Shown in pieces: positions 38,034 to 46,183 of a stretch of DNA of 64,000 nucleotides. Both the position numbers and the translations under genes were made by a program. The notes below the pieces were generated by a model. That model did not search any database. It was not told where the DNA came from and worked only from the letters and a program-made list of their open reading frames with translations. Each line of letters opens with the position of its first letter. Positions within the stretch are counted from its first letter, which is position 1. The stretch is from Granulicella sp. Lineage in GTDB: Bacteria; Acidobacteriota; Terriglobia; Terriglobales; Acidobacteriaceae. The stretch spans positions 122,955-186,954 of the forward strand of contig DAIDGQ010000022.1 of NCBI GenBank assembly GCA_027452215.1, written 5' to 3'.

Positions 38034-39187
38034 GCTCGTCCTCTGCCTTCTGCCGGTGTCCAGCCCATCTCTGCGAGCGACTCGCGCAGGGCTTCGATGC
38101 CGCGGGTTACGTGGTCTTCGACTCCCACGGTGATGCGAACGTAGCCATCGCATCCGGGGTCGGCGGAACGATCGCGGAGGAGCACGCCGCGCTTGCGCAT
38201 TGCTGCGCAGAACTCCTTGTGGCGAGGCCCGATATCCATGAGGACGAAGTTGGCGGCGCTGGGCCATGTGCGGACGCGGACGTCGCGAAGAGCGGCGAAG
38301 ATTCGCTCGCGACCAGCGTGGACCTGATCGACGTACCAGTTGATGTAGGCGTCGTCGGCGACGGCATCGGGGAGGACGGCGAGAGCGACTCCGTTGACGT
38401 TGTAGGGCGAGCTGACCTTGCGGATGAAGCTGATGAGGCGAGCGTCGCCGGCTAGCATTCCAATGCGAAGGCTGGCCAGACCGTAAGCCTTGGAGAAGGT
38501 GCGCGCGACGATGAGGTTAGGAATGCTGCCAACGTCGCCGATCATCGTATCGCCATGAAAGTGGAAGTAAGCTTCGTCGACCATCATCACGGCCTGCGGA
38601 GCGGCAGCAGCAATGGCCAGCAGATGCTCGCGACTGACGGTGGCGCCCGTGGGATTATTGGGCGAGGCAACGATGATGAGCTTGGTTCTCGGTGTGATCG
38701 CTGCGAGGAAGCGCTCGAAGGGGAAGGCGAGTGAATCGTCGGTTTGCACTCGCTTGAGGCCCGAGGTCATCAGGCTGATGGAGACGTCGTACATAAAGAA
38801 AGTGGGAGTGCAGATGAGAGCTTCGTCCCCCTCGTCGAGGAAGGCGCAGGAGACGAGATGGATGGCCTCGTCGACGCCGTTGGTGAGGATGATCTCATCG
38901 TGTCGCACGCCGAAGTGGGCTGCGACTATGCGCTCGACGGGCTCGCGCTCGGGATAGACGGTGAGGCCTTCGGAGGTGAGCTGCTGGAGTTTGCGCAGGA
39001 CGGAGGGACTGGGCGCGAAGGTGTTCTCGTTGAAGTCGAGGCGAAGCGCATCCCGACCGGCGAGGGGAGGGTGGTACTCCGGCATCGCGAGAACGGCCTT
39101 GCGCGGCTGGACGAGCTGGGTTGGCTCGGACTGGGTTTGCTCTAAACGGATCTGCTCGATGTTGCTTGGTTCGGTTACGGCGCTCAT
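38030..39187 (-). CDS. hisC: Histidinol-phosphate aminotransferase
   Basis: 385 residues, fold-type I pyridoxal-phosphate enzyme. [14 protein letters not shown] opens the domain, [12 protein letters not shown] is the cofactor region, DEAYFHF carries the Asp, and the Schiff-base lysine is in [16 protein letters not shown]. The first 35 residues are a glutamine-rich extension not typical of the core. It overlaps hisD by ATGA. Confidence 0.95.
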   Translation of the reverse strand: MSAVTEPSNIEQIRLEQTQSEPTQLVQPRKAVLAMPEYHPPLAGRDALRLDFNENTFAPSPSVLRKLQQLTSEGLTVYPEREPVERIVAAHFGVRHDEIILTNGVDEAIHLVSCAFLDEGDEALICTPTFFMYDVSISLMTSGLKRVQTDDSLAFPFERFLAAITPRTKLIIVASPNNPTGATVSREHLLAIAAAAPQAVMMVDEAYFHFHGDTMIGDVGSIPNLIVARTFSKAYGLASLRIGMLAGDARLISFIRKVSSPYNVNGVALAVLPDAVADDAYINWYVDQVHAGRERIFAALRDVRVRTWPSAANFVLMDIGPRHKEFCAAMRKRGVLLRDRSADPGCDGYVRITVGVEDHVTRGIEALRESLAEMGWTPAEGRGRA

Positions 39188-40443
39188 CGCATCCTCACGC
39201 GCACGCTCTCGGCGTGGCCGGTTAGTCCTTCTGCTTCTGCCAGGGCGATCGTGTGAGGTCCGACCTCACGCAGGGCATCGAGTGTGTACTGTTGCACGGT
39301 GATGATTTTGACGAAGTCGAGAACGCTGAGTCCCCCGCGAACTCGCCCGTTGCGGCCGGTGGGAAGGACGTGGTTGGGGCCGCTGATGTAGTCACCCATG
39401 GATTGGGGCGTGTGGTGGCCTATGAAGACGGAGCCTGCGTTCCGGACCCAGCGAAGGTCAGCTCCTGCGTCGACGGTGAGGTGCTCGGGTGCGAGGCGGT
39501 TGGTGAGCGCGTGCGCCTCGTCGGCGCTGGCGGTGATGAACGCGAAGCCCTGCGCGGCGAGGGATTGTTGGGCGATGGTGTTGGTCTGAGACTGCCTCTT
39601 CACTTCGAGGACGACCTCTTCGGCGAGGTCGGATTTGCTGGTGATGAGGACGGCAAGGGCCTCGGGGTCATGCTCGGCCTGGGCTACGAGATCGGCTGCG
39701 ATTCCGGTAGGATCACCGGTTTCGCTCGTGACGATGATCTCGGTCGGCCCCGCGGGCATGTCGATTCCGGTGTGATGCGAGACAGCGATCTTGGCGGAGG
39801 TGACGTAAAGATTGCCGGGGCCGACGATCTTGGCAACGGGCGCGATGGTGGATGTACCGAACGCGAGGGCGGCGATGGCCTGCGCTCCGCCGATGCGGTA
39901 AAACTCTGTGACGCCGGCGAGATGGGCCGCGGCTAAGGTCTCTCGTGCGGGCTTGGGGGAGCAGACGACGATGCGCTCAACACCCGCGACCTGGGCGGGC
40001 GTTACGGTCATGAGCAGGGTCGAGGGGAGGGGATAGCGGCCGCCCGGAACATAGCAGCCGACCGAGCTGAGAGGGCGAATGATCTGGCCGACTTCCATTC
40101 CTTCGGTGGGGCGAAAGCTCCACGCGCGGGGAAGTTGCTTCTCCGCAAACGCACGGATGTTGGCTTGTGCGAGGAGCATGGCCGCCTTGAGGTCTTCGCT
40201 GGTGGCGTCCCAGGAGATCTGCATCTCTTCGCGGCTGACGAGGAGCGGCTGGTCGTCGGTGAGGGCGTCGAAGGTGGCGGAGTATTGGCGAACGGCTGCG
40301 TCGCCGCGGTCGCGCACTGCGGCGAGGATGTCCTGCACGATGGCGTCGACCTTCGCAGTGTTGACGGCGCCGCGCTGCTCGAGCTGCTGGATCGCAGCTT
40401 CACAGGAGCTGGCGCAGTCGCCGAAGGTTTTGAGGATCTTCAT
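39184..40443 (-). CDS. hisD: Histidinol dehydrogenase
   Basis: 419 residues. It oxidises histidinol to histidine with zinc and NAD. The family signature IDMPAGPTEIIV with zinc-ligand region VAQAEHDPEA, and the later GSVFIGHHTPQSMGDY with GPNHVLPT are all present. ATG overlaps the upstream hypothetical gene's stop by four bases. Confidence 0.96.
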   Translation of the reverse strand: MKILKTFGDCASSCEAAIQQLEQRGAVNTAKVDAIVQDILAAVRDRGDAAVRQYSATFDALTDDQPLLVSREEMQISWDATSEDLKAAMLLAQANIRAFAEKQLPRAWSFRPTEGMEVGQIIRPLSSVGCYVPGGRYPLPSTLLMTVTPAQVAGVERIVVCSPKPARETLAAAHLAGVTEFYRIGGAQAIAALAFGTSTIAPVAKIVGPGNLYVTSAKIAVSHHTGIDMPAGPTEIIVTSETGDPTGIAADLVAQAEHDPEALAVLITSKSDLAEEVVLEVKRQSQTNTIAQQSLAAQGFAFITASADEAHALTNRLAPEHLTVDAGADLRWVRNAGSVFIGHHTPQSMGDYISGPNHVLPTGRNGRVRGGLSVLDFVKIITVQQYTLDALREVGPHTIALAEAEGLTGHAESVRVRMR

Positions 40444-40871
40444 CGCGATCCTCTGCGACCGCGGACGCTGGGGACAACGCCGCGGCCGGACTGCATCTGG
40501 CGGCGTTCGCTGCGAGATCCGGTTGCGACGACTCGCTTCGCTGCCTCGGGACCAGCGGGGTAGATGCGCTTGGGGTTCTTGGGATCGACGACGATGACGA
40601 GTCGCACGCCAGGCTCAATCTTCTGACCGGGTTCAATCCGTGAGCTGAGGGTGACCTGGCGGCTCGTCTTGTCGGGTTCCTGGAGCCACATGACGATCTT
40701 TGCCATGGGAAGCTGCTTGCCGAAGCGCTTGATGGGTGTGACGGAGACGACGGTGGCGTAGAGGGCGAGGCCCTCGCGCTCGGCCTTGGTCTGTCGCCAC
40801 CGCTGGTAGAAATACAGCACCGCAGGCGTTGCGGCTGCTATGAAGATGATGGTCCAGATTACTGTCTTCAT
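40440..40871 (-). CDS. Single-pass membrane protein between hisG and hisD
   Basis: 143 residues. One N-terminal membrane helix (VIWTIIFIAAATPAVLYFY) is followed by a small beta-rich domain (GLALYATVVSVTPIKRFG, VTLSSRIEPGQKIEPGVRLVIVVDPKNPKRI), similar to DUF3592-like or OB-type modules. The tail is arginine-rich (SRSERRQMQSG). It overlaps hisD by four bases and follows hisG by 18, so it is translated within the operon. Its role in histidine synthesis is not evident. Confidence 0.75.
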   Translation of the reverse strand: MKTVIWTIIFIAAATPAVLYFYQRWRQTKAEREGLALYATVVSVTPIKRFGKQLPMAKIVMWLQEPDKTSRQVTLSSRIEPGQKIEPGVRLVIVVDPKNPKRIYPAGPEAAKRVVATGSRSERRQMQSGRGVVPSVRGRRGSR

Positions 40872-40889
40872 CGAAACACTTCCTTCTGG

Positions 40890-41771
40890 TTACAGAACTA
40901 CTTTACTAAGGGGATATTCGACGATGCCTGTGCCACCGGCGGCCTTCAGTTTGGGGATCACGTCGCGAACGAGGTGAGTCTCGAGGATGGTGTTGAGGGC
41001 AACCCAGTGCTCATCTCGCAGCTGCGAGATGGTGGGGGAGTTAAGCGCGGGGAGGACACTGAGAACGTTGTCAAGGTCGGTCTTGCGGACGTTCAGCATC
41101 AGTCCGACCTGCACTTCGGCGTCCATTGCGCCGTTGAGCATCAGGGAGAGCGTCTGGATCTTGGCGCGTTTCCAGTCGTTGGCCCACGCGGTTTTGTTGG
41201 CGATAAGCTGGGTCTCGGACTCCATGAGAGTTTCGATGATGCGGAGGCGATTGGCGCGGAGAGAGCTTCCGGTTTCGGTGACCTCGACGATGGCGTCGGC
41301 CAGGGTGGGCGGCTTGACCTCGGTAGCTCCCCAGCTGAACTCTACCTTGACGGGGATGTTCTTCGCCGCGAAGTAACGTCTGGTGTACTCGACGAGCTCG
41401 GTGGCGATGATCTTTCCTGCGAGATCCTCGGGCTTCTGGAAGGGGGAGTCCTCAGGGACAGCGAGTACCCACTTTACGGGAACACGAGACTGCTTGGAGT
41501 AGGTCAGCGACGTGACTCGCTCGACGTCGGATTGGTTCTCGAGGATCCAGTCGTTGCCAGTGAGGCCGGCGTCGAGGGCCCCGTGCTCCACATAACGGGC
41601 CATCTCCTGGGCACGAACGAGCATGCACTCGATCTCGACGTCGTCGATGGTCGGGAAGTAGCTGCGGCCGCTGGCGTAGATGCGCCAGCCGGCGCGCTCG
41701 AAGAGAGCGATGGTGGCGTCCTGCAGGCTGCCCTTGGGAATGCCCAGCTTTAGTTTGTCTTTCTGTGACAT
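40890..41771 (-). CDS. hisG: ATP phosphoribosyltransferase (long form)
   Basis: 293 residues, the committed and feedback-inhibited step. [23 protein letters not shown] is the N-terminal signature; [13 protein letters not shown] and [19 protein letters not shown] line the active site. The C-terminal domain (about 215-290, [15 protein letters not shown]) is the regulatory ACT-like part, so no HisZ is needed. ATG shares one base with the hisI stop. Confidence 0.95.
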   Translation of the reverse strand: MSQKDKLKLGIPKGSLQDATIALFERAGWRIYASGRSYFPTIDDVEIECMLVRAQEMARYVEHGALDAGLTGNDWILENQSDVERVTSLTYSKQSRVPVKWVLAVPEDSPFQKPEDLAGKIIATELVEYTRRYFAAKNIPVKVEFSWGATEVKPPTLADAIVEVTETGSSLRANRLRIIETLMESETQLIANKTAWANDWKRAKIQTLSLMLNGAMDAEVQVGLMLNVRKTDLDNVLSVLPALNSPTISQLRDEHWVALNTILETHLVRDVIPKLKAAGGTGIVEYPLSKVVL

Positions 41772-42121
41772 TATTTGCTCCCTAATTCGATGGGCTTGGT
41801 AAAGCAGCTGACGGTTCCCTCGTGGCAGACCAGGCCATCGCCCTCGACTTCGACGCGGAAGAGCAGGGCGTCGTTGTCGCAGTCGGTTGAAGCGGAGACG
41901 ATGCGAAGGCGGTTGCCGCTGGTCTCACCTTTCATCCAAAGCTTTGAGCGGGTGCGTGACCAGAAGGTGACGAAGCCGGCTTCCGTGGTCTTGAGGTAGC
42001 TCTCTTCGTTAAGGAAGCCGAGCATGAGGACTTCGCCGGTCTTCGCATCCTGCACGATGCCGGCGACCAGACCACCAGCCTTTGCAAAGTCAATCGTTAT
42101 GGGTTCTGTTGAGTTCGTCAT
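41771..42121 (-). CDS. hisI: Phosphoribosyl-AMP cyclohydrolase
   Basis: 116 residues, the cyclohydrolase alone; the HisE pyrophosphohydrolase found fused in many bacteria is absent and no hisE lies in the window. The metal site [11 protein letters not shown] and CHEGTVSCF, with [18 protein letters not shown], are family hallmarks. I start at ATG 42121 because AAGGAAA precedes it. It is the first enzyme gene after the leader and attenuator. Confidence 0.94.
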   Translation of the reverse strand: MTNSTEPITIDFAKAGGLVAGIVQDAKTGEVLMLGFLNEESYLKTTEAGFVTFWSRTRSKLWMKGETSGNRLRIVSASTDCDNDALLFRVEVEGDGLVCHEGTVSCFTKPIELGSK

Positions 42122-42182
42122 CCTGTTTCCTTGAGGGCTGCGGTGAGGTTGATTGCCGAAGAGGTGCTCAACGCGACGCAGC

Positions 42183-42221
42183 AAAAAGCCCGCTCGCGAT
42201 GTGCGCGTCAGCGGGCCTGTG
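42183..42221 (-). terminator. his operon attenuator (terminator and antiterminator arms)
   Basis: On the minus strand GCCCGCT...AGCGGGC forms a stem (extended by CGCG/CGCG) followed by TTTTT, 28 bases after the leader-peptide stop. The 5' arm region CACAGGCCCGC (42221-42211) can instead pair with GCGGCTGTG in the leader ORF (42275-42267), two bases bulged. That alternative blocks the terminator. Stalling at the His codons would leave GCGGCTGTG free and favour read-through. Confidence 0.8.
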
Positions 42222-42248
42222 GTAGATCCTGTAGGGCGTTCTTGTTGC

Positions 42249-42332
42249 TTACTTCGCCGCACCGGACACAGCCGCCAACACGCTATGCGCATGATGATGG
42301 TGATGCCCGAGATGATTCCGACGAACGCTCAT
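42249..42332 (-). CDS. hisL: his operon leader peptide
   Basis: A 27-codon ORF from ATG 42332 to TAA 42249. Seven of its codons encode His, at positions 7, 10-14 and 16, including five in a row (the stretch LGHHHHHAHS). It lies 128 bases upstream of hisI, with the terminator between. A histidine-codon cluster of this density directly before the his operon and an intrinsic terminator is the classical design of ribosome-controlled attenuation, as in enterobacteria. The sequence outside the His cluster (SVLAAVSGAAK) has no resemblance I know to enterobacterial HisL. Confidence 0.85.
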   Translation of the reverse strand: MSVRRNHLGHHHHHAHSVLAAVSGAAK

Positions 42333-42340
42333 TACCCTCT

Positions 42341-42369
42341 ACGCTAACGGGAGGACGCTGCAATGTCAA
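42341..42369 (-). promoter_or_regulatory. Candidate his operon promoter
   Basis: TTGACA (42369-42364) and TAGCGT (42346-42341) are 17 bases apart on the minus strand. The -10 ends only eight bases before the hisL ATG, so if it is used the leader would be translated from a leaderless or nearly leaderless transcript. Confidence 0.45.
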
Positions 42370-42511
42370 TGTTCTGGTCATTCCTCTGCCGAAGTTCCAA
42401 AATCGGCTGTGATCCTTCGTCGTACAAAAATATGTGAGTGCATGGAAATGTCGCGTAAGCCGAAACCTGCATCTGTTCTGGTGACGGCAACCTGCCGGGG
42501 AGATGCATTTT

Positions 42512-42775
42512 ATGACGGATTATCGCGTACAAGCTGGAGAAGCTCAGGAAGATCAAGTTACGGCAATCATTGAGAAGTACACAGCGCCAGTTCCCTCAAG
42601 CGTGTATCTGGGGTTAGCGCTGGTGTCGATCGCTGCGTCGGTGACGCTCCAGGTGACTCAAAAGGAAAAAGCAAACGCAGCCCTCTTCGTGGGCCAATGG
42701 GTTGCGCCGTTTTTACTGCTGGGAATCTACAACAAGCTGGTCAAGCAGCACGGCTCGGACGCGAAGGTTCGATAA
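42512..42775 (+). CDS. Small membrane protein
   Basis: 87 residues from ATG 42512; GGGGAGA lies nine bases ahead, whereas the ATG at 42503 abuts it. Two membrane segments (VYLGLALVSIAASVTLQV and ALFVGQWVAPFLLLGIYNKLV) follow an acidic-glutamine N-terminus. It is divergent from the his operon and shares its upstream region. No family is recognised. Confidence 0.65.
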   Translation: MTDYRVQAGEAQEDQVTAIIEKYTAPVPSSVYLGLALVSIAASVTLQVTQKEKANAALFVGQWVAPFLLLGIYNKLVKQHGSDAKVR

Positions 42776-42808
42776 AGCGGAACGATTCGCCAGGCTGTTG
42801 CACGCAGC

Positions 42809-43471
42809 TTACACGCCGGTCGGGAGAGACGCTCCGATCGGCGTAAAGGTGCGCTCACCATCCTCAGCCACGAAAACCTCGCCGGTTCCGATGCAGTAGA
42901 TCCAACCGGATATAGTCAGTGCTCCTTCGGCCATGGCCCGGGCGACGGATGGATGGGTTTTGAGGTGTTGCATCTGGAGAAGAACGTTCTGCTCCGTGAG
43001 GACATCGATCATGCTTTCGCCAGTGGAGATGGCAGTGGGGCGGTCATGCTGGGTCTCGGCAGCGGCGAGCGCGGCATGGGCATTGACGAGCCAAGCTTTG
43101 ACCGTGGGCATCTCCGCTACTGACTCGGGATGAAGCAGTGCGGACATTGCACCGCAGTGCGTATGACCGCATATGACGACGTGGCGAACGCTGAGCGAGG
43201 TGACAGCAAACTCGATGACGGCGCTGACACCTCCGAGCATTTCGCCGTAGGCCGGAACCATGTTGCCGATGTTGCGGGTGACGAAGACTTCGCCGGTGCC
43301 GGAACTGGTGATGGCGATAGGGTCAACGCGTGAGTCGGCACAGGTAATGAAGAGCGTGTGGGGGCGCTGGGGCACGCTGGCTGCCTGCGCAAAGACCTCG
43401 GCTTGATCCGGGTAGACCTCGGTCTGGAAGCGCCGGACACCCTCTTTGAGACGCTGGAGAACCTCGTCCAT
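42809..43471 (-). CDS. Beta-class carbonic anhydrase
   Basis: 220 residues. It interconverts carbon dioxide and bicarbonate with zinc. Ligands are Cys44 and Asp46 in ITCADSRVDP, and His103 and Cys106 in CGHTHCGAM. The start at 43471 is fixed by a strong AGGAGG five bases upstream; ATG 43537 would overlap the upstream gene and has no ribosome site. It follows the thioredoxin-like gene on the same strand. Confidence 0.92.
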   Translation of the reverse strand: MDEVLQRLKEGVRRFQTEVYPDQAEVFAQAASVPQRPHTLFITCADSRVDPIAITSSGTGEVFVTRNIGNMVPAYGEMLGGVSAVIEFAVTSLSVRHVVICGHTHCGAMSALLHPESVAEMPTVKAWLVNAHAALAAAETQHDRPTAISTGESMIDVLTEQNVLLQMQHLKTHPSVARAMAEGALTISGWIYCIGTGEVFVAEDGERTFTPIGASLPTGV

Positions 43472-43521
43472 TTTGTCCTCCTCTGTAGGATCCATGGTGT
43501 CTTCGTTAGATGGCAATTCAT

Positions 43522-44169
43522 TTAGATTTGACGCCATTTAATATTGCAGCCGATACTACTTCGCTGGTCAGGATCGGGGTGTTTGCCGGCGATGACGGCG
43601 TCCATGGCGGCGCGGAGGTCTTTGCCGGTTACGGGTTGATCGTTGCCGAAGTCTTTGCGGCGGGGGCGGCTGTCGTCGAGTTGGCCGCGGTACACGAGAC
43701 GCATTTCGGCGTCGAAGAGGAAGAAGTCGGGGGTGCAGGCAGCAGCATAGGCGCGGGCCACTTCCTGAGTCTCGTCGAGGAGATAGGGGAAGCGCCAGCC
43801 GAGCCGGGTGGCCTGCTCGCGCATGCTGTCAGGACCGTCTTCGGGATACTCGGCGATGTCGTTGGACTGGATGGCGGCGATGGCGATGGGGCCGTTGCCG
43901 TCGGCGAAGTAGTCGTGGCCGATGCGGGCGAGCTCCTCTTCGACGTGTTTGACGTAGGGGCAGTGCACGCAGACGAACATTATGAGTAAACCGTGCTTCT
44001 TCGCGGAGCCGCCCTTGGTGGAGAGGTTGGCGGCGTCGGAGCGGTCATCGTCCCAACTGAGGGCGAAGACGTCGTCGCGGCTCATCGCTTTGCCGGTCAA
44101 GACGTTGGGCAGCTCGAAGGGTGGAGCGATGGTTCCGAGCGGTAGCATGATCGATTCGGTTCTGGACAT
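43522..44169 (-). CDS. Thioredoxin-fold redoxin
   Basis: 215 residues from ATG 44169 (GAGG six bases ahead; two further ATGs exist upstream at 44190 and 44193). The fold is AhpC/TSA-like: LPLGTIAPPFELPNVLTGK, then the redox site CVHCPYVKHVEEEL, and CTPDFFLFD with the cis-proline-like position. Family members with this CxHCPYV motif are uncharacterised soluble redoxins. It reads into the carbonic anhydrase gene after 50 bases. Confidence 0.85.
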   Translation of the reverse strand: MSRTESIMLPLGTIAPPFELPNVLTGKAMSRDDVFALSWDDDRSDAANLSTKGGSAKKHGLLIMFVCVHCPYVKHVEEELARIGHDYFADGNGPIAIAAIQSNDIAEYPEDGPDSMREQATRLGWRFPYLLDETQEVARAYAAACTPDFFLFDAEMRLVYRGQLDDSRPRRKDFGNDQPVTGKDLRAAMDAVIAGKHPDPDQRSSIGCNIKWRQI

Positions 44170-44285
44170 GGTTTGCCTCGTATTCCCCATCATAAGTCCC
44201 CTGCGGCCCGGTGCTGCGCGCGCCAGGGGAGTAGAGGGTGGCCGATGGTGGAAGGTGGGCGAAGGATTGATAGGCTATCTGCATC

Positions 44286-44804
44286 ATGGCAACGAAGAAG
44301 GTAAAACCCGAGGTTGTCCCCGGGAACAGAACTCGGCCGGGACGGGTGCTGGCTGAGTCTGGGCGCGCGGCCGGCTTCGTACTGGAGGTTGGGCCTCATG
44401 GGAGGCCGCTGTGCCGGTGGTGCCGAATGGAGATTCTGGCGAAGCGGCGGAGGACGTTTTGTTCGGATTTTTGTGTGCATCAGTGGAGGTTACGGTCGGA
44501 CCCGGGGTATCTGCGGGATCAGGTGTTTGCGCGAGACCGGGGAATCTGTGTGCTTTGCGAGACAGATACGGTGGCGGCGTATGCGGAGTTGAAGCGCAGT
44601 CGGGGCCGGGCGAGGGAAGAGGCGCTGGAAGTTTGGGGGATGAAGTCAGTTACGGCCAGGAGGTCGCTGTGGGATGCGGATCATATTCGACCGGTGGCGG
44701 AGGGGGGTGGGGAGTGCGATCTGGATAATTTGCGGACGCTTTGCTTGCCGTGTCATCGGGAAGTTACGGCGGATCTGAGGAGACGGCTGAAGGGCCGGAG
44801 CTGA
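44286..44804 (+). CDS. HNH endonuclease
   Basis: 172 residues. The N-terminal part has a zinc knuckle (CRWCRMEI, then CSDFCVHQW). The HNH motif is DADHIRPVAEGGGECDLDNL with LCLPCHREV supplying the last ligands; another pair (CVLCE) precedes it. Such proteins are nucleases of unknown biological target and are common in chromosomes outside phages. It heads a plus-strand gene run up to gatA. Confidence 0.85.
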   Translation: MATKKVKPEVVPGNRTRPGRVLAESGRAAGFVLEVGPHGRPLCRWCRMEILAKRRRTFCSDFCVHQWRLRSDPGYLRDQVFARDRGICVLCETDTVAAYAELKRSRGRAREEALEVWGMKSVTARRSLWDADHIRPVAEGGGECDLDNLRTLCLPCHREVTADLRRRLKGRS

Positions 44805-44874
44805 AGGCGCTTGATTGCTTCGATGGGACGGGGTTCGAATAGTCCACAATGGAGGAATGCGAGCCAGTGCGGCA

Positions 44875-45441
44875 ATGAATAGGGCGTTGTTTCTGGATCG
44901 TGATGGGGTGATCAATCACGAGGTGGGGTATCTGCATGCGGCGGAGGATGTTCGCTGGGTCCCGGGGATCTTCGAGCTTTGCCGCGTGGCGGTGAGGGCG
45001 GGATACAAGCTGGTCGTGGTGACGAACCAGGCAGGGATTGCGCGGGGGCTCTATACAGAGGCGCAGTTCGAGACGCTTATGGAGTGGATGCGCGGGGAGT
45101 TTGTGGTCAGGGGAGTGGCGCTGGATGCGGTTTACTTCAGCCCGTATCATCCGGTGCACGGGTTGGGTGAGTATAAGCGGGAGCATGAGGATCGGAAGCC
45201 CGGACCGGGGATGCTGCTGCGGGCAGCAAAGGACTTGGAGCTGGATCTGGGGCTGTCGGTGATGGTAGGAGATCGGTGCTCGGATGTGGGGGCGGCGAAT
45301 GCGGCGGGGCTGCGGACGATGTTTTTGCTGAGTGGGACTGAGGTGGAGGGTTGCGCGGGGGAGTATGTGGCGGTGGAGTCGCTGGGTGAGGTAGAGAGCT
45401 GGCTTGCTGCGGATTCGGCTACAGAGCGGGAGGTGCGGTGA
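44875..45441 (+). CDS. HAD phosphatase, GmhB/HisB-N-like
   Basis: 188 residues. FLDRDGVIN gives the nucleophile Asp and acid/base Asp, VVTNQAGIARG the second motif, and VGDRCSDVGAANAAG the metal Asp. FSPYHPVHG, YKREHEDRKPGPGML resembles the loop with zinc-binding residues in D-glycero-D-manno-heptose-1,7-bisphosphate 7-phosphatase, which fits lipopolysaccharide heptose synthesis. The start is uncertain: ATG 44857 abuts GGAGGA with no spacing, so I prefer 44875. Confidence 0.8.
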   Translation: MNRALFLDRDGVINHEVGYLHAAEDVRWVPGIFELCRVAVRAGYKLVVVTNQAGIARGLYTEAQFETLMEWMRGEFVVRGVALDAVYFSPYHPVHGLGEYKREHEDRKPGPGMLLRAAKDLELDLGLSVMVGDRCSDVGAANAAGLRTMFLLSGTEVEGCAGEYVAVESLGEVESWLAADSATEREVR

Positions 45442-45764
45442 TGCAGAGGATGCGGGATTTGCTGCGGGGATCGCTGGGGAGGAGCTTGCGTGAGCTTCCG
45501 GATGAAGACCGGCTGGCGGCGGCGTGGCCGGTGGCCTGCGGGAGTGCGCTGGCAGGGCATGGAGAGGTGCGGCATCTCGATCGGGACGGCGTGCTGCATG
45601 TGCGGGTGGTGGGGGCGGAGTGGATGCAGCAGTTTCTGCAGTTGCGGTCGGCGCTGACCAACGATCTGGGGAGGATCGCGGGGGTGCGGCTCAACGGGAT
45701 ACACTTCGAAGAGCAGGGCGCGGTGCGGGCTCGTGCGGTGAAAAGAGCAGGAATTAGGGATTAG
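45441..45764 (+). CDS. DUF721 (DciA-like) protein
   Basis: 107 residues; ATG overlaps the previous stop (TGATG). The DUF721 pattern is visible in LAAAWPVACGSALAGHGEVRHLDRDGVLHVRV and WMQQFLQLRSALTNDLGRIAG. DciA members load the replicative helicase in bacteria lacking DnaC/DnaI. The last five codons (AGIRD) and the stop are formed by a heptad repeat. Confidence 0.8.
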   Translation: MQRMRDLLRGSLGRSLRELPDEDRLAAAWPVACGSALAGHGEVRHLDRDGVLHVRVVGAEWMQQFLQLRSALTNDLGRIAGVRLNGIHFEEQGAVRARAVKRAGIRD

Positions 45765-45781
45765 GGAACAGGGATTAGGAG
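45751..45781 (+). repeat. 3'-end heptad repeat, copy 3
   Basis: AGGGATTAGGGAACAGGGAT-type run that encodes the last codons and stop of the DUF721 gene and then supplies AGGAG, the ribosome site of gatC. Confidence 0.8.
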
Positions 45782-45788
45782 ATTGGTG

Positions 45789-46118
45789 ATGAGTGAGGCT
45801 GCTGGGGCGGTTACGTTGGAGGAGGTTCGGCATGTGGCGGACCTGGCAAACCTGGAGTTGACGGCGGAAGAGTTGCCGCGGATGGCAAAGGATTTGAACG
45901 CGATTCTGAGGCACATTGCGCAATTGAATGAGCTGGATACGTCGGCGGTGGAGCCGATGGCGCAGGTGGGGGAGGCGCTCGGGTATACAGCGGCGGATGC
46001 TGGGGAGACGCTGCGGTCGGACGTGGTGAAGGCTTCTGTGGATCGTGCGGCTGTGATGATGGAGGCTCCGGAGAGCGATGGACGGTTCTTCAAGGTGCCT
46101 AAGGTTATCGAGAGATAG
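45789..46118 (+). CDS. gatC: Asp-tRNA(Asn)/Glu-tRNA(Gln) amidotransferase subunit C
   Basis: 109 residues. It stabilises the GatA/GatB complex. VRHVADLANLELTAEEL and LNAILRHIAQLNELDTSAVEP are the family core, and FFKVPKVIER ends it. ATG 45789 has AGGAG eight bases upstream, derived from the repeat. gatB is not nearby. Confidence 0.92.
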   Translation: MSEAAGAVTLEEVRHVADLANLELTAEELPRMAKDLNAILRHIAQLNELDTSAVEPMAQVGEALGYTAADAGETLRSDVVKASVDRAAVMMEAPESDGRFFKVPKVIER

Positions 46119-46183
46119 GGTGGAGGGCTCAGCGGTTAGGGCCAAGGCCGAGTGCTAAGGGTAGTGATTGCAACGGGAAGAAG

